Of a stretch of 64,000 bases of DNA, positions 32,857 to 39,829 are shown piece after piece. Both the position numbers and the translations under genes were made by a program. This stretch comes from Leptospiraceae bacterium (GTDB lineage: Bacteria > Spirochaetota > Leptospiria > Leptospirales > Leptospiraceae): contig JACKPC010000004.1 of NCBI GenBank assembly GCA_024233835.1, positions 122,001 through 186,000 of the forward strand. Direction: 5' to 3'. Numbering within the stretch: position 1 is the first letter of the stretch; each line of letters begins with the position of its first letter. The notes under the pieces were generated by a model that saw only the letters and a list, made by a program, of their open reading frames with translations, did no database searches and was not told the origin of the DNA.

Positions 32857-32882
32857 AAGCACATATATACGCAGGTATTTTA

Positions 32883-34166
32883 TTATCCGGTTTGTTTTTT
32901 CTTTCTGTTATTCCTTTTCGTTTTTTTAGGTAACTCTGCGAATATAAGGTTATTTAAGATCCCAAACTTTGAGGCCTGTTGCTTTAATGACTGCTCATCT
33001 AATTTATAAAAATTAGAAAGTTCTCTGAAGTTTAAAATCTTCCTTGGCTGAATGGCTTCTTCAGGTTTTCTTGTTTCCAGAGGGATTTCTTTTTTAATTA
33101 TTTTTACTGTCTCAATTTCCTTCTCAGATAATTGATTTAGCTTTATATCCCCTGATAAAAACTTTTCCGGTAAACCGGCTTTTCGGAAAGCATCGAGCAG
33201 TAGCAATCTATGCCGATTTCTGATTTCTTTATTGACGGGTTTTAATTTGGCAATCTCTATTTGATACCTATCATGTTGTTCTTGCAGCTTAGGTAACTGT
33301 TTCTTTGCATCGCTAAACACCTTTATCAATTGTTTTTTCCGTTTACCCGGAAGAACATGCCACTTAACTTTATACTTTTCAAGATAGTCGATTTGTAATT
33401 TTATCGATACAGCTATGGCTCCAACGTATGGAATTAAACCAATCAAAGCTCTCATGACTGCGTTATAGTTCCCATTATCAGAATTCAGATATTGCTCTAT
33501 TCCTGATATGGCTATAACTGCAAGTGTCATCAGATGAATCACAAAGCTGGTCTTTTTCATGAAATTCAAATACATCAGGATTGCTGTTGATTCCATCAAA
33601 GTAGCTAAGCCAAGCCCAATCCAGAATCCATTTCCAAGATTCATCTTATTAGCCAGATGTGTGAATACTCCCTGATGCAAAGCAATAGATATTGATAAAG
33701 CAACAACCAGAACTATAGTAAACATAAAGTTTTTCCTGATCTGGTCTTTGAAAAACTCGAACTTATCTCCGATTATTTCAAACCATGAAAGTTTCTTTGC
33801 TTTGGCAATTTTCCGTTTATTCTTCCTCGCTGCTATCACTCGCTTTGCTTCAAGGTCATCGAGTTCTTTCAAAAGCTTTTGCTTTTTTGCCTGTTTCTCA
33901 AGTTCTGTGAGCTGCGGATCTTCATCTATTTCAAGAAGTCCCTGAAGTCTGGCATTCCTTAAATCACGCTTTAAATTTACCTTGTCCTCGGCTTCTTCAT
34001 ATATAGCAGAAATCTTTACCCGTTCTGCTAAATTTTTTAAGCGTTCTTCTGCTGTCTTTTTTTTATCCTCATTTGTCTTTGGCTTCTCAATGGTTGCTGT
34101 TGAATTTCCATTTCCTTGAGTTGGTCTTTGCTCATGATGGTTCTGCTTTTTATTCCTCTTTCTCAT
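32883..34166 (-). CDS. Polytopic membrane protein with long charged arms
   Basis: This 427-residue protein has a basic, low-complexity N-terminal arm (1-145), four membrane segments (about 147-165, 178-200, 205-222, 235-255) and a helical basic C-terminal arm ending in RNNRKKKQTG. No ATP-binding motif is present, so it is not a packaging or conjugation ATPase. It overlaps the next gene upstream by 4 bases. It may organise the replication or assembly complex at the membrane; that is a guess. Confidence 0.6.
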   Translation of the reverse strand: MRKRNKKQNHHEQRPTQGNGNSTATIEKPKTNEDKKKTAEERLKNLAERVKISAIYEEAEDKVNLKRDLRNARLQGLLEIDEDPQLTELEKQAKKQKLLKELDDLEAKRVIAARKNKRKIAKAKKLSWFEIIGDKFEFFKDQIRKNFMFTIVLVVALSISIALHQGVFTHLANKMNLGNGFWIGLGLATLMESTAILMYLNFMKKTSFVIHLMTLAVIAISGIEQYLNSDNGNYNAVMRALIGLIPYVGAIAVSIKLQIDYLEKYKVKWHVLPGKRKKQLIKVFSDAKKQLPKLQEQHDRYQIEIAKLKPVNKEIRNRHRLLLLDAFRKAGLPEKFLSGDIKLNQLSEKEIETVKIIKKEIPLETRKPEEAIQPRKILNFRELSNFYKLDEQSLKQQASKFGILNNLIFAELPKKTKRNNRKKKQTG

Positions 34167-34660
34167 CCTTCTGTCTCCTTTATAGTTTCCTTTTCTTCTA
34201 TTAAAAGAGTGCGGGGAGTAATGTCTTTCTCCTGCACTGATTTGTCCTGATGGCTATTTACTCTGTATCCATATACCGGAAAAGTCTGTGGATGCTTCGA
34301 AAGGATATAATATTCATTCACTATCTCTGGTTTGTTTTCATAATGCAGATAAACTACAGTACAGGTTGCGATTACAATAAAGAGTAATACAGCAAACTCA
34401 AACATAGAGATAAAAGGAACATCAGGTGCTTGAATCTTATTCCTTTTCTGCTCCGGAACTGGAATTAAAAGTTCAACTGAACTTTTACTTTTGCAGCAAA
34501 GTACAGGTGTTCCATTTACCGGATCAGGGCAAAGTGCTAACTTTCCTTCATGGCATATCTCAGCAAATGCAGGAAAAGCATGGAATAAAAGCAGTGAAGT
34601 AAATAATATTTTTACTACTTGACTTCTACTGCCAGTCTGCATAATTATTTTAAGACTCAT
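34163..34660 (-). CDS. Exported protein with signal peptide and membrane segment
   Basis: The 165 residues show a signal-peptide-like start (about 15-33, ending AFAEIC), a short region with Cys residues (CHEGKLALCPDPVNG...LCC) and a membrane segment at about 85-107. The Cys-rich part probably faces the periplasm. It contains KSSVELL encoded by dispersed palindrome copy 7. AAAGGAG lies 7 bases before the ATG, and that ATG overlaps the stop of the 35-residue gene. Not recognised. Confidence 0.6.
   Translation of the reverse strand: MSLKIIMQTGSRSQVVKILFTSLLLFHAFPAFAEICHEGKLALCPDPVNGTPVLCCKSKSSVELLIPVPEQKRNKIQAPDVPFISMFEFAVLLFIVIATCTVVYLHYENKPEIVNEYYILSKHPQTFPVYGYRVNSHQDKSVQEKDITPRTLLIEEKETIKETEG
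34466..34487. repeat. Dispersed palindrome copy 7
   Basis: TAAAAGTTCA and TGAACTTTTA flank the centre AC, giving 10-base perfect arms. It lies in the exported-protein gene and is read as KSSVELL. Confidence 0.85.
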
Positions 34661-34764
34661 AGGTATCTCCTTTGGGTTTTACTTAACATTCCCCTGCCTG
34701 TCCTTCCGGTTTGGTCACTTGTGAAAGGCCAGTCAGGGGTCTTATCATTCGGATTTATTTTCAT
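34657..34764 (-). CDS. Tiny coupled gene (35 residues)
   Basis: A 35-codon frame starts at ATG 34764, overlapping the stop of the DUF3102-like gene (ATGA), and its own TGA overlaps the ATG of the exported-protein gene. GGAGG lies 7 bases upstream. Coupling at both ends and the strong ribosome site argue that it is translated. The peptide is polar with a TGRTGRG stretch and has no known motif; it may serve only to carry ribosomes into the next gene. Confidence 0.5.
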   Translation of the reverse strand: MKINPNDKTPDWPFTSDQTGRTGRGMLSKTQRRYL

Positions 34765-35201
34765 AGTTTATCCTCCGCTAAACTTAAATCTAATAGTTTT
34801 GCTGACATTTTTGCTTGTGATTCTGTAATTCGTTCACGTTCAATTTTTATAAATTTTATAAGCTGAGTTTTTTCCGCTTTGTTAAGTTTCTCACCTGTTA
34901 AAACTCTTTTCAAAAGAACTTTCCCGACTTTAAATTCTTCTTTTTTAGCTTCTTTTCTACTTTCCAATTCCGGTTCATTTACAAATTTTATATATCTTTG
35001 AGCCTGGCGAATTCCGAAATTCAAGCCACTATTCTCAATCCATTCTATAAATTTTCCGTGTTCTAAACTCTCCTTTATCTCTAGTAAAATTTTCCCAATA
35101 TACATTTTATCTTTTGTTACACTTGCATGTAAGCCATTGAGTTTATTAACCAGCTCTTTATCGTTCCATACTTTTCTTACATCTACTTGCTTAATCCCCA
35201 T
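34761..35201 (-). CDS. DUF3102-like protein
   Basis: The 146 residues resemble DUF3102 or KilA-like phage and plasmid proteins: KMYIGKILLEIKESLEHGKFIEWIE followed by FGIRQAQRYIKF, a helix-turn-helix-like part. Such proteins are common on mobile elements and are thought to bind DNA. It lies 1 base after the candidate replication gene and overlaps the tiny gene by 4 bases. Confidence in the family is moderate. Confidence 0.6.
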   Translation of the reverse strand: MGIKQVDVRKVWNDKELVNKLNGLHASVTKDKMYIGKILLEIKESLEHGKFIEWIENSGLNFGIRQAQRYIKFVNEPELESRKEAKKEEFKVGKVLLKRVLTGEKLNKAEKTQLIKFIKIERERITESQAKMSAKLLDLSLAEDKL

Positions 35202-35202
35202 C

Positions 35203-36144
35203 TCATTTGTCCTTTTTGATTATTTCCAGACTGCATTCATTATTTGTTAAACTCTTAAATGTCTCTTTTATCTTAGTTCCTGCCGGACCGTTAATTGCCT
35301 TGTAAAAAGGTTTATCTATAGTTATAAACAAAACGGAGTTTTCATATTTAACTATACTACATTTATCTTTTGCTATAGCGGTAATAGTCTTTAGGGGTGT
35401 GCTTTCTTTTGATTCAAGGATAGTATTGCAGGTTCTATTCCAGAGTTCTTTAACCTCTTCGCTTACTTCTGCTATACTGGCTGCTCCGGCAGGGGTATCT
35501 TTTTGTTCCGGAGGAATTATTGTATAACCTTTTAATTCTAACCTTTCAACAAATTCCTTTTCATCTAAATTTGATTCTAAATCAAACTTCATACCCGATC
35601 TCTCAAAAATATATTTAGTGTATGGTTCAGGGTTGTATAAGTAAGAATTCTTAGTAGAATCTTTTATTAGATTTGAATATACTTTTAAGAAACCTAAGTT
35701 TTTTAATTCTTCTAAGTGCAGATAAATTTTTGACTTTTTAAATACATTTCCCGTCCCTTGCATTATCTCATCAATTTTTAGATGAGACATTTTTTTAAAT
35801 TCATAAGCGTATTGATTTGAATGCTCTAAGTTTAACAACTTCCAGTTTTCTTCTTTTCTGTATTTATCGATATTTAATAAATCAGCTTTCTTATAATCAA
35901 TAATACCGTTAAAATTTAATTCTTTAAGGTTAATGTAAAGCTTTGCTTTTTCATGCAGTTTCTTTAGTGATATAATTTTTCTTGAATTATGCTCATACCA
36001 GTAACTAAAAAAAGCGAGAAATACTGAGTATAGAAAAGGTTCTTCTATATTATAAGTACTGCGTAAAAAGTCCCAGTAAAGATAATCAATCTTTAAAAAA
36101 GCTAATTCCTTACCTTCTAAATTACCAAAATTCGATAATTGCAT
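35203..36144 (-). CDS. Winged-helix protein with DnaA domain I-like C-terminus, candidate replication initiator
   Basis: In this 313-residue protein residues 1-165 resemble a plasmid-replication winged-helix protein (a helical start, then FKKSKIYLHLEELKNLGFLKV). The last 85 residues (ELWNRTCNTIL... to SLTNNECSLEII) look like DnaA domain I or the related end of polymerase III tau, which contacts helicase or other replisome parts. No ATPase domain is present. Residues near 215 share IIPPEQKD with the methyltransferase, encoded by an identical 18-base stretch. It is the best candidate for element replication initiation. Confidence 0.5.
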   Translation of the reverse strand: MQLSNFGNLEGKELAFLKIDYLYWDFLRSTYNIEEPFLYSVFLAFFSYWYEHNSRKIISLKKLHEKAKLYINLKELNFNGIIDYKKADLLNIDKYRKEENWKLLNLEHSNQYAYEFKKMSHLKIDEIMQGTGNVFKKSKIYLHLEELKNLGFLKVYSNLIKDSTKNSYLYNPEPYTKYIFERSGMKFDLESNLDEKEFVERLELKGYTIIPPEQKDTPAGAASIAEVSEEVKELWNRTCNTILESKESTPLKTITAIAKDKCSIVKYENSVLFITIDKPFYKAINGPAGTKIKETFKSLTNNECSLEIIKKDK

Positions 36145-36205
36145 TTATTTTTCCTTTGTCAAAATTTTAAAAATTTTTAAGTTTTTCTTGACCTTCTTCG
36201 CAATT

Positions 36206-36248
36206 ACCGGAATGCTGTTAAACGAGATTTTATTTTTTACATTCCGGT
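36206..36248. other. Perfect 9-base inverted repeat with long loop
   Basis: ACCGGAATG (36206-36214) and CATTCCGGT (36240-36248) flank a 25-base AT-rich loop. It lies just after the zinc-ribbon gene and 60 bases before the candidate replication gene. An operator or a replication-related site is possible. Confidence 0.45.
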
Positions 36249-36259
36249 GGTTTTGCAGT

Positions 36260-36412
36260 TTAGGCTGTTAAAACTACCTTGTTTTTTCTCACTTCATCTA
36301 ATAAAATTAGAAGAGGTAAAAACTTTTCTTTGAACTCTTTCAATAAACAGCTTTTGCATTTATTATATTGATAAAGTTCACCCACGCTATTACATTCTTT
36401 ACATTGTTCCAT
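36260..36412 (-). CDS. Zinc-ribbon microprotein
   Basis: This 50-residue frame begins at ATG 36412 inside the end of the integrase gene, with AGGAG 5 bases upstream. It has two CxxC pairs (CKEC at 4-7 and CKSC at 19-22), the plan of a one-metal zinc ribbon, then a helical tail. Small zinc-ribbon proteins often act in transcription or recombination control. Coupling to the integrase suggests an excisionase- or regulator-like role, which is inference. Confidence 0.6.
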   Translation of the reverse strand: MEQCKECNSVGELYQYNKCKSCLLKEFKEKFLPLLILLDEVRKNKVVLTA

Positions 36413-37343
36413 TTCTCCTTTCTCCTATAATTACTTTAGCTAATAAAACTAATGCTTCTGATGGGTTAATTGAAAGGGCTTGCTTTGCATCAATATCTGT
36501 GTGCGTATAAACCTTTGAGAATGTATCAGGAGAATTTCCTAATAACTTTGCACCATTTACTGTATCTAAAGTTTTGTTGTAATAAGCAGTTGCCCAGGTA
36601 TGACGGAATAGATAGGGATAAAACTGTTTCCCTAAGATAAAACTACAGGCATTTGAAATATTCGTTTCTATCCATCTGACTGAATAGCCTTTACGATCTC
36701 CAGATTTTTTCCGAATTGGCGACTCAAATAAAAACTCTTTACCGTTAAAGTATTGCCTATTGATTTGATATAATTCGACCGGCATTATTATGAATCTTTT
36801 AGATCCATTTTTCTTTGAGTAGACTTCTACTTTATAAAATTCTAAACTTTCTTTGTTGTTACTAGTTTCTTTAATTTTTACACAATCCGAAAGTTTGATT
36901 TTTACAAGTTCACCAGGTCGTATGGGTAAAAATCTAAGGTTGATTGCAAGTAACGCAGTTAAGTAATTTCCTTTTTTTATAAGCTTTCTTATAAGAAAAT
37001 TAAATTGCTCATCTGTGACTAATTGATATTTAGAAACCTCAGTCTGTGAAGCTTTCAGCTTTATATGCTTGAACAGTGTTTCCCATGCTAGTATTTCCGT
37101 AATCCTGTTTTCGTTTATAAGCTGTAAGCGAATAGCTGAAAGTAGAGATGTTTTCAGATTTTTGATATATTTAACCTTATGTAAAGGTTTCTTATATTCA
37201 AAATATTGTCTGACCGCTATAGGAGTTATCTCCGAAATATTATTCTCAGATAAGTATCTCAGGAATAGCCGATTATTGCTATCCTGTTTATAATTACCTA
37301 ATTCGGGAAGGTTGTTTAGTTCTATTTTTTTCATGCAAATCAT
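36399..37343 (-). CDS. Tyrosine recombinase (integrase)
   Basis: The 314 residues contain a core-binding-type N-terminal domain and a catalytic domain with R142 (LRFLPIRPGEL), R247/H248 (LFRHTWAT) and the nucleophile Y279 (FSKVYTH). These are the expected residues of phage-type integrases. The ATG at 37334 is an alternative start. It is the rightmost gene of the element, and the 184 bases before the next gene should contain the attachment site. No tRNA gene is visible there. Confidence 0.85.
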   Translation of the reverse strand: MICMKKIELNNLPELGNYKQDSNNRLFLRYLSENNISEITPIAVRQYFEYKKPLHKVKYIKNLKTSLLSAIRLQLINENRITEILAWETLFKHIKLKASQTEVSKYQLVTDEQFNFLIRKLIKKGNYLTALLAINLRFLPIRPGELVKIKLSDCVKIKETSNNKESLEFYKVEVYSKKNGSKRFIIMPVELYQINRQYFNGKEFLFESPIRKKSGDRKGYSVRWIETNISNACSFILGKQFYPYLFRHTWATAYYNKTLDTVNGAKLLGNSPDTFSKVYTHTDIDAKQALSINPSEALVLLAKVIIGERRNGTM

Positions 37344-37527
37344 ATAATTACATGAAAAATCTTGTAAATAAATTTCCTTATCTTATTTTTGGGACATAAA
37401 CACTTCGTCGTGTCCAGTCATCCCGATACCACCTCTTTCCTAAACCTACCTTCAAAAGCGTGCTACTTCAATTTTTCAAAGCAGCACAAGAAAGAACATC
37501 TTATAAGCAGCATAAACTCAGCTTATT

Positions 37528-37767
37528 CTATTCGTTTTCAGGTAATGCTTCAAATTCTTTTCTTCTATTTTCAAACCACTCCTGCATTTTTTCAGGAACC
37601 TGCATAAGTTTTTTCATTTCAGCCATAGCTTTTAGATGAGCTTCATCACCTTTTTGAAACATCTCTGCACCATGATTTTTGCTCATCTCTGCAATCTCTT
37701 CAAAAGAGTTTGCCTGAAATATTTTATCACATGCTCCGCCTAATTGTTTACATGTCATTGTTTTCAT
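37528..37767 (-). CDS. DUF1059-like small protein
   Basis: The 79-residue protein starts MKTMTCKQLGGACD and contains EEIAEMSKNHG, matching small DUF1059-type proteins as I recall them. Cys6 and Cys13 could bind metal. The ATG at 37767 is chosen because GGAGG precedes it; an in-frame ATG 18 bases earlier lies before that site. It is the first host gene beyond the integrase. Function unknown. Confidence 0.65.
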   Translation of the reverse strand: MKTMTCKQLGGACDKIFQANSFEEIAEMSKNHGAEMFQKGDEAHLKAMAEMKKLMQVPEKMQEWFENRRKEFEALPENE

Positions 37768-37880
37768 ATTAACCTCCAAATACATTGTTTTATAATTTAT
37801 AAAATAATACTTTTTTTATTTAATATAATAACTTATACATGAATATATTATTTTAGAAAATAAAATTGAAAACCATAAAA

Positions 37881-38627
37881 TCATGCAATTCTTTTCCTGA
37901 CAAAAACGTGTTTAACACTTTTATTATTGGTTTTTCTCTCTTCAACTTCAAATTGAGGTAAACTCTTTATTAAAGGAGTTAGCTTATCAAAACCAAAGTT
38001 TCTCGGATCAAAATCCGGTCTTTTCTTAGTAAGCTGATTGCCAATATCACCCAGGAATGACCAACCATAATCATCAGCCAAATCCTCCACGGTTGAAAAA
38101 ATTAAGTTAAGTATTTCTTCATTAATCTTTTCAAACTCATGAGATTTCTCCGGAGCTGCTACTTTACTATTTCCATCAAGATTACTGTGGATGATCTCAA
38201 TATAAGTAAATTTATCACAAGCAACAATAAAAGCTTGTGGAGTTTTCTTCTCTCCAAATCCGTATACCTTCATCCCGGACTCTCTTAGTCTTGTTACAAG
38301 TCGTGTAAAATCACTATCACTTGAAAGAATACAAAATCCTTGCACTTTTTCAGAATATAAAATATCCATAGCATCAATAATCATTGCAGAATCTGAGGAG
38401 TTCTTCCCTGAAGTATAACTATATTGTTGAATTGGAATTATCGCATTTGTAAGCATTACATTTTTCCAGCCAGAAACATTTGGTTTAGTCCAATCAGCAT
38501 ATATTCTTTTTATTGTTGGAGTTCCATATTTGGTTATTTCATCGAGAATTCCTTTAATATTACTATAAGGAACATTCTCCGCATCAATTAACACGGCTAA
38601 TTTTATTTCATTACTGTTTTCAGACAT
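37881..38627 (-). CDS. NYN-domain RNase-type protein with OST-HTH/LOTUS domain
   Basis: The first 150 residues of this 248-residue protein are a NYN (LabA/DUF88) domain with the acidic set D15, D79, D104 and D106 (AVLIDAENV, NSSDSAMIID, LSSDSDF). Residues about 165-245 match the OST-HTH/LOTUS fold that binds RNA (DYGWSFLGDIGNQL... FGFDKLTPLIKSL). Members are thought to be RNases or RNA-processing factors. It is a single gene with intergenic space on both sides. Confidence 0.8.
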   Translation of the reverse strand: MSENSNEIKLAVLIDAENVPYSNIKGILDEITKYGTPTIKRIYADWTKPNVSGWKNVMLTNAIIPIQQYSYTSGKNSSDSAMIIDAMDILYSEKVQGFCILSSDSDFTRLVTRLRESGMKVYGFGEKKTPQAFIVACDKFTYIEIIHSNLDGNSKVAAPEKSHEFEKINEEILNLIFSTVEDLADDYGWSFLGDIGNQLTKKRPDFDPRNFGFDKLTPLIKSLPQFEVEERKTNNKSVKHVFVRKRIA

Positions 38628-38826
38628 ACTATCATTCTCCCTTTATTGTAATTGATAATAATATAATTAAAAGACTTACTTTTTCATTTATTCTTTCCTA
38701 CATTTTAATTTTTCAAATAATCATTTAACATCCTGGTGTATGAGAATCCTTCCATCCTTGTTTAGATTAAACCGCATAGTCTCTGTTTCGCAAAGTATCT
38801 GAGATATATCTTTGTTCTGTTTAGTT

Positions 38827-39387
38827 TCATACTTCTTGATGTTTATTAAATCCCTTAGTAATTAACCAAAAGGCTAAAAATAGTTCATTCAAAATCATAG
38901 GAGCTAAAGATATATTTAAAACTTGATTTTCTATCCCAAATAGTTTAATTATTGTAACCATAAAAAGTATAATTGTAGCTACGGTTCCCCAAATAGAAAT
39001 AAATTTGGGTAACATTTCTGAAGTGTAGAGTAAGAAATAAAAGAATAGAGCTCCAAAAATGAAAAAGTAAATATGGATATATTGATAAATGAAAGGTCTG
39101 TAATGAATGAATGTCGGTACTAATAGGAATATTCCAGTGATAATCATTAATAATCCTTCAATACATCTTAAAGTCACATACAATATATTAATGATTTGCT
39201 TATTTTCTTTTTTAAATAAAGGATACATCAGCAAGGAAATTAAAATTACAGCCAAACCACTTAAGATATCCGCAATAGCTCCTAATTCTATATTTTTAGA
39301 AATGTCATAGGTAAGCATGCTGTATGCAACAAGTATAAGAATTCCTACAATGATTGCAATGGTTCTATTGGATTTCCAGTTTTTCAT
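38827..39387 (-). CDS. DUF4386-like membrane protein
   Basis: This 186-residue protein has six hydrophobic segments with few charged residues, the pattern of DUF4386 membrane proteins. No catalytic motif is seen. The start has an AGGAG-like site (AAAAGGAG) upstream. Neighbours give no functional hint. Confidence 0.55.
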   Translation of the reverse strand: MKNWKSNRTIAIIVGILILVAYSMLTYDISKNIELGAIADILSGLAVILISLLMYPLFKKENKQIINILYVTLRCIEGLLMIITGIFLLVPTFIHYRPFIYQYIHIYFFIFGALFFYFLLYTSEMLPKFISIWGTVATIILFMVTIIKLFGIENQVLNISLAPMILNELFLAFWLITKGFNKHQEV

Positions 39388-39747
39388 TTAAACTCCTTTT
39401 ATTTAATTTAATTAAAAATTGCATTTTAGTATTCTATTTGTTCATAATTTATTCCAATACGAATTTTCACAAACCAAAACTAAAAATACAATCAAATTCA
39501 TACAGATATATTATTGCGAAAATTTTAATTTTGCTTTAGGAGCTGATAAGAAAGCGACCAGGAATTTTTTTGGAATCCTTCAGGCTTAAAAAATAACAGG
39601 ATATTTTGCCCTGATGAGATGTATATTCCTCTCCCTGCTGTTAGATGGCAAGCTTATGAAATAGCTTTTCTTTTGGATGTTGTTGGAAGCTTCTTCGCGA
39701 TGATGAAGCCTTTTTTTGCATTTTTTTTGAAAAACTGTAAATTTTTT
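39388..39747. other. Non-coding AT-rich stretch
   Basis: Divergent spacer between the DUF4386-like gene and the first repeat lipoprotein. No credible gene or RNA was found. The part from 39748 on is the conserved leader described separately. Confidence 0.5.
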
Positions 39748-39821
39748 AGTCAAGAAATTTCTTTTTCAGGGTATTCCCTGAAAACCGCTTCTTCCTGAAC
39801 CCGTCAATAGGTTTTAGGAGA
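39748..39821 (+). promoter_or_regulatory. Conserved 5' leader, copy A
   Basis: These 74 bases are nearly identical to 43109-43182, and both lie directly before a repeat-lipoprotein start. Each contains the palindrome AAGAAATTTCTT and a hairpin (39763-39784) with arms TTTTCAGGG and CCCTGAAAA around a TATT loop. The block ends with the ribosome site TTAGGAGA. It is likely a shared control element of transcript or translation. Confidence 0.65.
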
Positions 39822-39829
39822 GAAATAGT

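Larger units (their letters stand above)
10343..37343. mobile_element. Integrated phage-like element, approximate extent
   Basis: About 27 kb of nearly all minus-strand, tightly packed genes ends at a tyrosine recombinase (36399-37343). It includes ParB-like, replication-type, membrane, virion-type, fibre and peptidoglycan-hydrolase genes and a methyltransferase/helicase module. A 16-18 bp palindrome occurs seven times inside it and I saw it nowhere else in the window. The right border is probably in 37344-37527. The left border is uncertain: it may be near 10.1-10.3 kb, or left of the window, in which case the defence operon is cargo. No attL/attR pair was recognised. Confidence 0.65.

Noticed and set aside
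32883..34166. Idea that the polytopic membrane protein is a packaging or conjugation ATPase
   Set aside because: It has four membrane segments but no Walker A or B motif.
10290..37460. Possible attachment repeat CCTACCTTC near 10290 and near 37446
   Set aside because: Only 9 bases match and flanks diverge; too short to call attL/attR.
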